A stretch of DNA of 64,000 nt from Ideonella sp. MAG2 (GTDB taxonomy: Bacteria > Pseudomonadota > Gammaproteobacteria > Burkholderiales > Burkholderiaceae_C). The first letter of the stretch is position 1. Each line of letters opens with the position of its first letter. Below the pieces are notes generated by a model. That model was given only the letters and a program-made list of their open reading frames with translations. It was not told where the DNA came from and made no database searches. A program made the position numbers and the translations under genes. The stretch covers positions 216,624 to 280,623 of the forward strand of contig PTEU01000002.1 in the NCBI GenBank assembly GCA_004359425.1. Reading direction: 5' to 3'. Shown here one piece after another: positions 8,421 to 17,186 of the stretch.

Positions 8421-9711
8421 CAACAAAATTCGAAATGTCGAGCGCCTGCCATTGACGCCGACTCACTGATGTAGCACTCAAAGGCAGCGCATGACCTGCC
8501 CTGGCGGCCCTTTCCATGTAGAGCCACTGCCTCATGACATGGCTCAACTCGGCCAAGCGAGCATCCCACACTGGGATCGCTGCCATCCGATACCCGAAGC
8601 GCAGTGCGGGTGTCGTCGCGAGCGGCATAGCCAAGATTCGATCCAAGAGCCAAGGACACTCATCTGCATCGTTCGGCACAGCAATATGAGACTGTCTGCA
8701 AACTCGCAGAAAAAGTGTTCTGAGTACCTTTTGTCGCTGAACTTCAGGGGTGCCAGGTATAGACAACTCGCTGGGACACTCTCCTGCCACCAACAGCAAC
8801 ACGTCTTGCTGCTCAGCTGTGACGGCGAGCCCGCTCTCACTCAAGGCAGAACAAACCGCGAATAGCGCGGAAATATGCCCCATCAACGCAAATAGTCTCA
8901 GGCGACTATCAGAGTGAATCTTTTCCTTAAGATCGTCGCTCAGCAAAATAGTCTCAGGAGCCCGCACAGCTAACCAAGGCCAAACTTCTTGCGGCCATTG
9001 CTCAGAATCAGGGCATATCCGCCGCAACTCCTCAGGAGCCAAAAGACCAGGGCTAACATGCAGCGCCTTCCACCCCCAACTGGCGTCGACACCCGCTTTC
9101 TGCAAGGAATTCTGAAGTCTCTCTTTCAGTCGGGGACTTTGATCTCCCAACGCAGCCAAAGCATACATTTCGGCGGATGTCACGTCTCCGTCAGAGAGGC
9201 GACTCCGCAGTTCGGGCAGCGCGTCGCGACAACCTGCAGCTCCTAAGAGATAGCTTGCCCAGAAAGAATCAACCTTCCCGGCCAGGCTTGCGTGCCACAA
9301 GGCGTAGATGTGTGAAGTGGATTCACCCCAAGCGTCCTTTGGGACAGGAAACGAGAGCAGCGCTTCGGCTGTGGCTTCAGGGTCTGATAGACCTTCGGAG
9401 CAGATGTTTTCCAACCACCTGTCTCCCCCTACTTGCACACACACGGCCACAAATAAAAAGTTGAGAGCCGAGCGTCGTTCAGCCGATTTCTCGGACTGAA
9501 TCATTTGTCTCAATTCGCCCAAGACGTCGTCACCCTGAATCGCCGCTGCTTGCACACAGCGGGAAATGGTGGCATCTGGGGCGGACAAGGCCACCAAATT
9601 AGTGTCCTGCTTCAAGGCCATTAGCGTGCGGCGCTGCCTGGCTCGAACGCCCTCCGAGATCAGATCAGTCAATACACCTGGAATCGGTGGCAGGCGAAGT
9701 GTGCTGAGCAT
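8404..9711 (-). CDS. Helical (HEAT-like) repeat protein of the VgrG cluster
   Basis: This is about 435 aa of mostly alpha-helical sequence with repeated Leu/Ala-rich helix pairs. One example is the run AAIQGDDVLGELRQMI, then AERRSALNFLFVAV. It has no signal peptide or membrane segment. Its place between a DUF6484-like protein and DUF2169 resembles the location of the TIGR02270 family, and the length fits, but I could not match a firm motif. It may act as a scaffold for effector loading. The start is uncertain. ATG 9711 has a poor ribosome site. TTG 9741 overlaps the upstream stop region and has AAGGGGG 6 nt before it. It ends inside the DUF2169 gene. Confidence 0.55.
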   Translation of the reverse strand: MLSTLRLPPIPGVLTDLISEGVRARQRRTLMALKQDTNLVALSAPDATISRCVQAAAIQGDDVLGELRQMIQSEKSAERRSALNFLFVAVCVQVGGDRWLENICSEGLSDPEATAEALLSFPVPKDAWGESTSHIYALWHASLAGKVDSFWASYLLGAAGCRDALPELRSRLSDGDVTSAEMYALAALGDQSPRLKERLQNSLQKAGVDASWGWKALHVSPGLLAPEELRRICPDSEQWPQEVWPWLAVRAPETILLSDDLKEKIHSDSRLRLFALMGHISALFAVCSALSESGLAVTAEQQDVLLLVAGECPSELSIPGTPEVQRQKVLRTLFLRVCRQSHIAVPNDADECPWLLDRILAMPLATTPALRFGYRMAAIPVWDARLAELSHVMRQWLYMERAARAGHALPLSATSVSRRQWQALDISNFVDDLRS

Positions 9712-9727
9712 CCCTGCGGTGCTGGAC

Positions 9728-10174
9728 TCAGTTGAGGTCAATGGTGCCCCCTTCGATGCGGTTTCGCCCAACCGCAGAAGACAAAACTTCTTGACCGTCC
9801 AGGTGAACACGCCCGTCAAGGCTCAGAGATATATGAGCATCTCCGCAGGTCAATTCAACTTTAGATACACCACAAAGCTGCAAACTCGACGCTTCGATTC
9901 GAAGCGTTTCTGTGGCCGAATCAAAGGTGATCGCTTGAGCCTTTCCAGGTGCCGGCCAAGCCGCCAAGACTAGCCCATCACCAACACCATCGAGCCACAC
10001 CAACACCTTTTGATCTACTCGAATAGAGGTGAGATGCGTTGCAAGCGAAACTCGGCATTGGGCACCGGAATCTAGTACGACAAGATGGACTCCATCCGTC
10101 AATTCAGCAACAACCCGCGCCGTGAAGTGCCCTTCCAAGTTTAGGGCGACACGCTGTAAGGCATTGGTTCTCAT
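9728..10174 (-). CDS. DUF6484-like protein of the VgrG cluster
   Basis: This is a 148-aa protein. The first half looks like a small beta-barrel (FTARVVAELTDGVHLVVLD, then QKVLVWLDGVGDGLVL). The C-terminus has the repeating beta pattern ending NRIEGGTIDLN. That ending resembles the RIKGGSVxLN ending of DUF6484 proteins encoded next to VgrG. The C-terminal part also echoes the end of VgrG, so it may pack against or cap the spike. Its ATG is 12 nt after the vgrG stop. The exact function of the family is unknown to me. Confidence 0.55.
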   Translation of the reverse strand: MRTNALQRVALNLEGHFTARVVAELTDGVHLVVLDSGAQCRVSLATHLTSIRVDQKVLVWLDGVGDGLVLAAWPAPGKAQAITFDSATETLRIEASSLQLCGVSKVELTCGDAHISLSLDGRVHLDGQEVLSSAVGRNRIEGGTIDLN

Positions 10175-10186
10175 ATTCGCATTGGA

Positions 10187-12439
10187 TCAATTGTTGTGAA
10201 TGTCAGGGCTGGTCAATTGAATTGATTCGCTTCCGGCAATTTGTATGGACTTTCCGGCGATCGTGATTTCTCCCGACTTAGAGAGGGAAATAGACGACTC
10301 ACCGACTTGCAAGGTGATGCTCTCTGCATTCATGACCAAGGTACTCTCACCAGCAGCGGTCACGTTGAATGCTTTGCCTGCGCTTGAACTGAAGTCTTGC
10401 ATGACGTTGATGGTCTTGCTGACACCAACGTTCTCGAAGGCCATAAGTCCAACATTAAGGTTGTAGGCTGCTCCAATATTCACCATCTTTCCGAGGCCAA
10501 CGTTCTGCATCGAAGCCAGCGCAATCGTCTCGGTTTTGAACTTGCCGACATTGATAGACCAGTTCTTGCCTATCTTGTCTTTCTCGTTCTTCGCAACGGT
10601 CTTGGTGCGGTTCGCCCCCACCGTAATCGTCTCATTGGCCCCCACCGTCTCCGTGCGGTTGATGCCAATGCTGATGGTCTCGTTCGCTCCCACATCTTCT
10701 TTGCGGTCGGCCCCAATGCTGATGGTTTCGTTGGTGCCTACCGTCTCGGTGCGGTTGTTGCCGACATTCACCGTCTCGTTGTTGCCAATGGTCTTGCTGC
10801 GGTCCACGCCCACGCTGTGGCTCTCGCAGTTCTCCACCTCGATGCGCTGATCTTTCTCGGCGTGCAGCCAGACTTCTTCTTGGCCCTTTTTGTCTTCAAA
10901 GCGCAGCGCGTTGGCGTTCTCGTAGCCGCCGCCGGTGGTGGAGCGGCTGAGCATGCCGGTTTGGGTTTTGTTGGCGGGCAACTCCCATGGCGGCATATTG
11001 TCTTGGTTGTAGACCCGGCCGGTGATCAGGGGCCGGTCGGGGTTGCCGTCCAGCCATTGCACGATCACTTCTTGGCCGATGCGTGGCACGGCCATAAAGC
11101 CGAAGTTGCTACCAGCCCAGGTGCTGGCCACGCGCACCCAGGCGCTGGATTTTTCGTCGTACTGGCCTTCGCGGTCCCAGTGGAACTGCACGCGCACGCG
11201 GCCGTACTCGTCGGTGTGGATCTCCTCACCGGGTGGCCCGACCACGATGGCGGTTTGCAGGCCATAGATCTTGGGCTCGGTGCTGTGGTGGCCGCGGCCA
11301 GGCCGCCAAGGGATTTTCTTGCGCAGGCTGGTGAAGCGGCAGCGATAGTCGGCTTCGGTGGTTTGTTGGGCCTCGTAGTTGTTGCAGGCTTCGTGGTGGA
11401 TGTCGGTGATCAGGAACTCGGCATCCTCGGGCTCGTCCATGCGTTTGAGCAGGTCCAGGTGGCCTTGCAGCACAAAGCTGCGGCCGCATTGGCCGTGGTC
11501 GTCGTCGCCTGTGGCCTCAAAGTGTTTGGCCGCCGCTTCGATCTCTTCCATGCGGCGCAGCACGAGGTCGTCGCCCGCACCTTGGTTGGCAAAGCCGTAG
11601 GCCCCGGCGTAGTCGTACACCTCCATGCGGGTGAGCTGCCCTTGTTGGTTCATGGAGGGCGCACTGGCATGCATGGGCCGAGGCTGTTTGAAGTCGAATG
11701 TCGAGGCGGCGTAGACCGTAGACGCCACGCTGCGCGCCCCACCAAAGGTCCACAGGCCGCAGCGCCGCACGCCGGTGGTGCCTTCCCAGCTCATGGTGCC
11801 ATCGCCGTCGCAGGCCTCGGCTTGGGTGCTGTCACCGCACAGTACCAGGGTATGGCCGTCGGCACGGTGTTCGTACCAGTAGTGCCAGCCCAGGGCCTCC
11901 CAGCGGCGGTGCAGGTAGTTGTGGTCGGTTTCGTTGAACTGGCAGGCGTCCGTCATCTGCGGGTCTGGCCCCAGGTTGCGGGGCGTCCAGTCCGCCATGT
12001 CGTAGTCGGCAAAGGTCAGCTCGGTTTGCTCGCGGACGGTTTTGCGATGGAAGAGGTAGTTGTCCCGGCGGCGGCGCAGAAAGGCCATCCAGGGCAGCAG
12101 CAGCATTTGGTAGTAGGCAAAACCGGCGTCGTTCTTGACGAAGCGGAAGTCAAAGACATGGCCGTTGAAGTAGCGCAGGCTGCCGTCGTCGCGCACCAGC
12201 TCGATGGTGACCATCTTGCCCATCATGGACTTGAGGGGCACGTCCGGGTCGTCTGACAACACCTCAACGTGGAATTCGAAGTCGCGTGACAAAGACTCTT
12301 TGGCGTCCAGCCGGTTGGCCACCAACAGGGCCTCAGTCGGGCCATCGTCGTGCGGGAATTTCAATCGCAAGAGGCGATTGGTTTGGCGCGGCGCGTTCAG
12401 CCGCGCCCGCAACAGGGCCGCATCGGGCAGTGATCTCAT
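10187..12439 (-). CDS. vgrG: Type VI secretion spike protein VgrG (TssI)
   Basis: This 750-aa protein forms the trimeric tip of the T6SS tube. The N-terminal gp27-like part (for example RRRRDNYLFHRKTVREQ and CQFNETDHNYLHRR) leads into the gp5-like OB domain (EYGRVRVQFHWDREGQYDE, then WAGSNFGFMAVPRIGQEV, then NPDRPLITGRVYN). A long beta-helical needle follows, built from about ten-residue VGxNxT repeats, and the C-terminus carries a short beta-rich extension. No enzymatic C-terminal domain is seen, so it is a carrier for the RHS toxin rather than an evolved VgrG. It is the first gene of the 12439-1641 operon. The ATG at 12439 has AAGGAG at good spacing, so the longer frame from 12526 is not used. 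No hcp, tssB/C or clpV is present, making this an orphan vgrG island. Confidence 0.95.
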   Translation of the reverse strand: MRSLPDAALLRARLNAPRQTNRLLRLKFPHDDGPTEALLVANRLDAKESLSRDFEFHVEVLSDDPDVPLKSMMGKMVTIELVRDDGSLRYFNGHVFDFRFVKNDAGFAYYQMLLLPWMAFLRRRRDNYLFHRKTVREQTELTFADYDMADWTPRNLGPDPQMTDACQFNETDHNYLHRRWEALGWHYWYEHRADGHTLVLCGDSTQAEACDGDGTMSWEGTTGVRRCGLWTFGGARSVASTVYAASTFDFKQPRPMHASAPSMNQQGQLTRMEVYDYAGAYGFANQGAGDDLVLRRMEEIEAAAKHFEATGDDDHGQCGRSFVLQGHLDLLKRMDEPEDAEFLITDIHHEACNNYEAQQTTEADYRCRFTSLRKKIPWRPGRGHHSTEPKIYGLQTAIVVGPPGEEIHTDEYGRVRVQFHWDREGQYDEKSSAWVRVASTWAGSNFGFMAVPRIGQEVIVQWLDGNPDRPLITGRVYNQDNMPPWELPANKTQTGMLSRSTTGGGYENANALRFEDKKGQEEVWLHAEKDQRIEVENCESHSVGVDRSKTIGNNETVNVGNNRTETVGTNETISIGADRKEDVGANETISIGINRTETVGANETITVGANRTKTVAKNEKDKIGKNWSINVGKFKTETIALASMQNVGLGKMVNIGAAYNLNVGLMAFENVGVSKTINVMQDFSSSAGKAFNVTAAGESTLVMNAESITLQVGESSISLSKSGEITIAGKSIQIAGSESIQLTSPDIHNN
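10530..10830 (-). repeat. In-gene tandem repeats encoding the VgrG needle
   Basis: Imperfect ~30-nt units encode repeated VGxNRTETVG / xNETISIG motifs. These build the triple-stranded beta-helix of the spike. The repeats are coding and make this stretch prone to slippage and to assembly collapse. Confidence 0.8.
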
Positions 12440-12633
12440 GGGGTCAACTCCTTCACCCCGGCCCGACACGTCTCCAACAGCAAGTGTGGCCGACCCCTGG
12501 GGTGCATCAGCGGTGCGCGAGGGCACCGTTCTTATGACGACGACTGGCGCAAGCCATCACTGGGGATGCTAGCACGCAGCTGGCGCGCAGCATGCCCCTA
12601 GTAAAGCAGGACTGAGGAACAATGCCCAGAAGA

Positions 12634-13389
12634 CTAGCCGCGATAGGCCTCTGGGTCCAGGCGGCGCATTTCCGCCTCGATCCAGGTTTCAACCTCACGC
12701 ATCAGCTCGTCTGGCTGGCGGCCAGCAGAGGCAATGGGGCGTCCGATAGAGACATCGATGGTGCCCGGCGAGAGCAGAAAGCTCTTGCGCGGCCAGCACA
12801 CCGCCGAGGTCACAGCAATGGGCACGATGGGCTTGCCTGCTGCAACAGCCAAGCGTGCTGCGCCCGATTTATAAGCCCCTTGCTCACCCCGAGCCGTGCG
12901 GGTGCCTTCTGGGAACATGATGACCCAGTGGCCCTTGGCCATATAGCGCATGCCTTGCTCGGCCACTTTGCTCCAGGCTTCGGCCCGTTTGCTGCGGTCG
13001 ATGTGGATCATGTCCAAGCGGGCCATGGCCCAGCCAAAAAACGGAATCCACAACAGCTCGCGCTTGAACACATAGCACAGCGGGTGCGGCATCAGCGCCG
13101 GAAAGGCAAAGGTCTCCCAGGTGCTTTGGTGCTTGGATGCCAGGATCACCGCATCGCGGGCATGGGCTGCGTCGGGCACATTCTCCATGCCATGGATGCG
13201 GTAGTTCACGCCGCAAATGACACGCGCCCCCAAAATCGACAGCTTGAGCCAGGCGGCGCACATCCGGTAGATGCGAGAGGAGCTGAGGGCCACAGAGGCC
13301 AGAACCACCACGGTGGCCCATGGAATGACGGTCGCGGTCAAAAAACCGATATAGAGCGCTGAACGCAGCGCCGAAAGCAGTCGTTGCAT
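12634..13389 (-). CDS. plsC: 1-acyl-sn-glycerol-3-phosphate acyltransferase
   Basis: This 251-aa inner-membrane enzyme acylates lysophosphatidic acid to phosphatidic acid in phospholipid synthesis. It has an N-terminal hydrophobic segment (IGFLTATVIPWATVVVLASVAL). The acyltransferase motif I appears as HQSTWE, with Glu where Asp is usual (HX4E for HX4D). Motif III is FPEGTR at about two thirds of the length, followed by the GKPIVPIAV motif. It is last in the corC'-lnt-glyQ-glyS-gmhB-plsC run and starts 9 nt after gmhB ends. Downstream the expected YgjP-type gene is missing and the vgrG operon begins. Confidence 0.9.
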   Translation of the reverse strand: MQRLLSALRSALYIGFLTATVIPWATVVVLASVALSSSRIYRMCAAWLKLSILGARVICGVNYRIHGMENVPDAAHARDAVILASKHQSTWETFAFPALMPHPLCYVFKRELLWIPFFGWAMARLDMIHIDRSKRAEAWSKVAEQGMRYMAKGHWVIMFPEGTRTARGEQGAYKSGAARLAVAAGKPIVPIAVTSAVCWPRKSFLLSPGTIDVSIGRPIASAGRQPDELMREVETWIEAEMRRLDPEAYRG

Positions 13390-13398
13390 GGTCTTTAC

Positions 13399-13983
13399 TC
13401 AGTATTCGGTGCGCGGTGCCGCGTCACCTCCCAACAGGTGATGGGCAAAGGCCATCAAATCATCGTGGACCATGGCCCCTGGTGCTGCCGCCAACCATTG
13501 CGCTACTTCAAGTGGGTTGACCTGCCCCGCCCGCCCCGTGCGCACCAAGTGCGGTGGGCAGCCCGCCGCCACGGCAGCCTGCAGGTCGCGAGGGGTGTCC
13601 CCCACCATGGGCACGTTCTTCAGGTCAACCCCGTAGCGGTTGGCGATGTCCTGCATCAGCCCAGGTGCCGGCTTGCGACACTCGCAATGCTCTTCTGCCG
13701 GGTGGGGGCAAAAGAACACGGCGTCAATCCGCCCCCCTTTGGCCGCCAAGAGCTTCATCATGTGCACATGCACCGCATTCAGCGCACTCATGTCCACCAA
13801 GCCACGCCCAATACCGCCCTGGTTGGTGGCGATCACCAAATGCCACCCGGCGTGGTTGAGCTTGGCCACGGCCTCTAGCGCCCCCGGCAGCGGCTCCCAC
13901 TCAGAAGGCTCTTTGACATGGTCCTCCCGAAAGCGGTTGAGGATGCCGTCGCGGCCGATGATGATGAGCTTGGGGGCTTGCAT
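13399..13983 (-). CDS. gmhB: D-glycero-beta-D-manno-heptose 1,7-bisphosphate 7-phosphatase-like protein, nucleophile Asp replaced
   Basis: This is a 194-aa HAD-family protein matching GmhB, which removes the 7-phosphate during ADP-heptose synthesis for the LPS inner core. The family's zinc loop is kept (FFCPHPAEEHCECRKP: Cys, His, Cys, Cys), as are TNQGGIGRG and VGDTPRDLQAA. The N-terminal HAD motif reads IIGRDG where GmhB has LDRDG. Thus the phosphate-accepting Asp is Gly10, while the general acid Asp12 remains. A simple HAD mechanism should not work with this change. Either the family member has another role, or the base is a sequence error, or the clade uses a variant. It sits between glyS (26 nt) and plsC (9 nt), the usual gmhB location. 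Confidence 0.85.
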   Translation of the reverse strand: MQAPKLIIIGRDGILNRFREDHVKEPSEWEPLPGALEAVAKLNHAGWHLVIATNQGGIGRGLVDMSALNAVHVHMMKLLAAKGGRIDAVFFCPHPAEEHCECRKPAPGLMQDIANRYGVDLKNVPMVGDTPRDLQAAVAAGCPPHLVRTGRAGQVNPLEVAQWLAAAPGAMVHDDLMAFAHHLLGGDAAPRTEY

Positions 13984-14009
13984 GGTGGCAGGGGCTCGGG
14001 CGCGGCGTA

Positions 14010-16151
14010 TCAGCTCGCCAACGCAGCCAAGTCGGCCACGCGGTTCATGGCCTGGTGCAACTGGTTGAGCAAGGCCTGGCGGTTGGCGCGCAGCGCCGCG
14101 TCTTCGGCATTGACCATCACATCATCAAAGAAGGCATCGACCGGGGCCTTGAGGACAGCGAGTGCCTTGAGTGATCCCGCATAGTCGTGCTGCTCAAACA
14201 AGCGGTCTGCCGCCGGGCCAACCTGAACCAGGGCAGCCTGCAGAGCGGCTTCGGCAGGCTCCTTCAGCAGCTCAGTCGACACCGTCGTCGGCAGCACGCC
14301 TTCAACCTTCTTCAGGATGTTGCCCACACGTTTGTTAGCGGCCGCCAGTGAGGCGGCTTCAGGCAGCGCCGCGAAGCTGCGCACCGCCGCCAAGCGCTTG
14401 GGCACATCGCCCAGGCGCGCCGGTTTGAGCGCCAGCACCGCCTCGACCTCTTGCGCGGTGTAGCCCTGGTCGCGCAGGGAGACGGCCAGGCGGTCGCTCA
14501 TGAAACTGGTTAAGGCCTCGCTGGGGTTGCTGATCAGCTCGCCAAAGGCGGGCACCGCACCGGCCAACAACTCGGGCAGGTTCAGCGGCAGGTTCTTCTC
14601 GACCAAGATGCGGATCACGCCCAGCGCATGGCGGCGCAGCGCGAAGGGGTCTTTGTCGCCGGTGGGCAGCTGGCCAATGCCAAACAGGCCGACCAGGGTT
14701 TCGAGCTTATCGGCCAGCGCCAACACGGTGCCGGTGTGGTTGCGCGGCAGGGCGTCGCCGGCAAAGCGCGGTTTGTAGTGGTCTTCAATGGCGATGGCCA
14801 CGCCGTCGCGCAGGCCCTCATGCCGTGCGTAGTAGCCGCCCATGATGCCTTGCAGCTCAGGGAACTCGCCCACCATATCGGTCAGCAGGTCGGTCTTGGC
14901 CAGCAGGGCCGCTTGCTGCACCTTGCTGTCCAGCACATCGAATTCGTCTTTGGCCTCGGCCGTGTAAGGCACGGTGGCCATGCGCAACTGCTTGACGATC
15001 TCATGCGCAATGGCGCGCACGCGCTCAGCGCGGTCGCCCTGCGTGCCCAGCTTGCCGTGGTACACCACCTTGGCCAGACCCGGAATGCGACTCTCCAGCG
15101 TCTTCTTGCGGTCTTGGTCGAAAAAGAACTTGGCATCGGCCAAGCGCGGGCGCACCACGCGCTCATTGCCTTGGATCACCGCATTCGGGTCAGCCGGGGC
15201 GATGTTGCTGACGATGAGGAATTTGTTCGTCAGCTTGCCTTGGGCGTCCAGCAGCGGGAAGTACTTCTGGTTGGCCTTCATGGTCAGGATCAGGCACTCC
15301 TGGGGCACGCCCAAGAATTCCTTCTCAAACTGACAGGTCAGCACATTGGGGCGCTCCACCAAGGCGGTGACCTCGTCCAGCAAGGCCTCGTCATCAATGG
15401 GCGTGAGACCCTCTTTGGCGGCGGCGGCGGTCAACTGGCGCACGATCTCGGCGCGGCGCTCATCAAAGCTGGCAATGACCGCGCCTTGTTCACGCAGTTG
15501 CTGCGCGTAGTGGTCTGCGTGAGTGATATCGACCGCGGCTTGCGCAGCTTCAAAGCGATGGCCCAGCGTGCTGCGGCCGGCCTTAAGACCCAGGGTTTGC
15601 AGCGGCACCACATCGGCCCCATGCAGGGCCAGCAACTTGTGGGCGGGGCGCACAAACTTCACGTCGCTCCAGCCATCGGCCAATTGGTAGGTCATGACCT
15701 TCGGGATAGGCAGCTTAGCCAGCGCCTCATCCAGGGCCTTTTGCAAGCCCTCGGCCAAGCTGGCGCCGGGCACCACGCTGTCCAAGAACAAGGCCTCAGC
15801 CTTGCCATCGGGCAAACGCTTGAGTTGAGGAACCACAGCCGCATCGGCGCCCACCGAGGCCAGCTTCTTCAGCAGGGCTGGGGTGGCTTGGCCGTCTGCC
15901 GTCAAGGCCACGGCCACAGGCATGAGCTTGATTTGCTGGGCTTTGTCGGCGGCCTTGGGTGCCACCGCCGCCACATGCACGCCCAGGCGGCGCGGTGAAG
16001 CAAATGAGGTCACGGCAGCGTCCGCAGCCGCCAGGCCTTGGGCCTTCAGGCTGGCCGCCAGCGTGGCCGCAAAGGACTCGCCCAGCTTTTTGAGGGCCTT
16101 AGGGGGCAGTTCTTCGACAAACAGTTCAAGGAGGAGGTTTTGCGTGCTCAT
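14010..16151 (-). CDS. glyS: Glycine--tRNA ligase beta subunit
   Basis: This is the 713-aa beta subunit of the alpha2-beta2 bacterial glycyl-tRNA synthetase, which binds and helps charge tRNA-Gly. The start MSTQNLLLELFVEELPPKAL is typical (LLxEIxxEELPPK). The central segment has the characteristic KANQKYFPLLD and VRPRLADAKFFFDQDR, and the HD-like part contains YARHEG. The ATG lies 8 nt after the glyQ stop, so the two subunits are co-translated. The length fits the family. Confidence 0.97.
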   Translation of the reverse strand: MSTQNLLLELFVEELPPKALKKLGESFAATLAASLKAQGLAAADAAVTSFASPRRLGVHVAAVAPKAADKAQQIKLMPVAVALTADGQATPALLKKLASVGADAAVVPQLKRLPDGKAEALFLDSVVPGASLAEGLQKALDEALAKLPIPKVMTYQLADGWSDVKFVRPAHKLLALHGADVVPLQTLGLKAGRSTLGHRFEAAQAAVDITHADHYAQQLREQGAVIASFDERRAEIVRQLTAAAAKEGLTPIDDEALLDEVTALVERPNVLTCQFEKEFLGVPQECLILTMKANQKYFPLLDAQGKLTNKFLIVSNIAPADPNAVIQGNERVVRPRLADAKFFFDQDRKKTLESRIPGLAKVVYHGKLGTQGDRAERVRAIAHEIVKQLRMATVPYTAEAKDEFDVLDSKVQQAALLAKTDLLTDMVGEFPELQGIMGGYYARHEGLRDGVAIAIEDHYKPRFAGDALPRNHTGTVLALADKLETLVGLFGIGQLPTGDKDPFALRRHALGVIRILVEKNLPLNLPELLAGAVPAFGELISNPSEALTSFMSDRLAVSLRDQGYTAQEVEAVLALKPARLGDVPKRLAAVRSFAALPEAASLAAANKRVGNILKKVEGVLPTTVSTELLKEPAEAALQAALVQVGPAADRLFEQHDYAGSLKALAVLKAPVDAFFDDVMVNAEDAALRANRQALLNQLHQAMNRVADLAALAS

Positions 16152-16159
16152 GATGGGTC

Positions 16160-17113
16160 TCAGGCCTGCGCTTTGGTGCTGTCTTTTTGGGCGGCCTTCT
16201 CAGCCTTGGCGGCGAGTTGGGCGATGACTTCTTCACCCCAGGCCTTGGGCGCCATGGGGAAGCCCAGCCGGGCACGGCTGTCGAGGTAGTTTTGGGCCAC
16301 GGCGCGGGCCAGGTTGCGGATGCGGCCGATGTAGGCAGCGCGCTCGGTCACGCTGATGGCACCGCGTGCGTCCAGCAGGTTGAAAGTGTGGGCTGCCTTC
16401 AGCACTTGCTCATAGGCGGGCAGTGCCAGTTGCTGGGCCATCAGGTGCTGGGCATTGCCCTCATGCGCGCCAAAGGCCTGCAGCAGAAACTCCACATTGC
16501 TGTGCTCGAAGTTGTAGGTCGATTGCTCGACCTCGTTCTGCAGGAACACATCGCCATAGCTGATACCGGGCGCATAAACCAAGTCGTAGACGTTTTCCAC
16601 GCCTTGCAGATACATGGCCAGACGCTCCAGGCCATAGGTGATCTCGCCAGTGATGGGCTTACAGTCGATGCCGCCGACCTGCTGGAAGTAGGTGAACTGG
16701 GTCACCTCCATGCCATTGAGCCAAACCTCCCAACCCAGGCCCCAGGCGCCCAGCGTGGGGTTCTCCCAGTCGTCCTCGACGAAGCGCACATCGTTCTTCT
16801 TGAGGTCAAAACCCAGGGCTTCCAGCGAGCCCAGGTACAGCTCCAGGATATTGGCCGGCGCGGGCTTGAGCACCACCTGGTATTGGTAGTAGTGCTGCAA
16901 GCGGTTGGGGTTTTGGCCGTAACGGCCGTCTTTGGGGCGGCGGCTGGGCTGCACATAAGCGGCCTTCCAGGGCTCCGGGCCCAAGGCGCGCAAGAAGGTG
17001 GCGGTGTGGCTGGTGCCCGCACCCACCTCCATGTCATAGGGCTGCAGCAGGGCGCAACCCTGGGCGTCCCAATAGGCTTGGAGCTTCAGAATGATTTGCT
17101 GGAAGGTGAGCAT
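16160..17113 (-). CDS. glyQ: Glycine--tRNA ligase alpha subunit
   Basis: This is the 317-aa class II catalytic alpha subunit of glycyl-tRNA synthetase. The family signature is unmistakable: [13 protein letters not shown], then [16 protein letters not shown], then [19 protein letters not shown], then [20 protein letters not shown]. The C-terminal tail is Ala/Lys-rich ([11 protein letters not shown]), which is common in Burkholderiales. It follows lnt after a 73-nt gap and precedes glyS by 8 nt. Confidence 0.97.
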   Translation of the reverse strand: MLTFQQIILKLQAYWDAQGCALLQPYDMEVGAGTSHTATFLRALGPEPWKAAYVQPSRRPKDGRYGQNPNRLQHYYQYQVVLKPAPANILELYLGSLEALGFDLKKNDVRFVEDDWENPTLGAWGLGWEVWLNGMEVTQFTYFQQVGGIDCKPITGEITYGLERLAMYLQGVENVYDLVYAPGISYGDVFLQNEVEQSTYNFEHSNVEFLLQAFGAHEGNAQHLMAQQLALPAYEQVLKAAHTFNLLDARGAISVTERAAYIGRIRNLARAVAQNYLDSRARLGFPMAPKAWGEEVIAQLAAKAEKAAQKDSTKAQA

Positions 17114-17186
17114 CGTGCGGCCAGGGTGTTGTGGGGGCGGTCGACAAGGGCGATCACGCCCTTGTTGCAGAGAGCTTTGATTCTAC

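Noticed and set aside
10397-12256. Long open frame (619 codons) on the strand opposite vgrG
   Set aside because: It is a mirror of the GC-rich, strongly third-position-biased vgrG gene. It is rich in Ala, Val and His and shows no family motif.
14628-15998. Long open frame (456 codons) opposite glyS
   Set aside because: It is an antisense shadow of a certain housekeeping gene.
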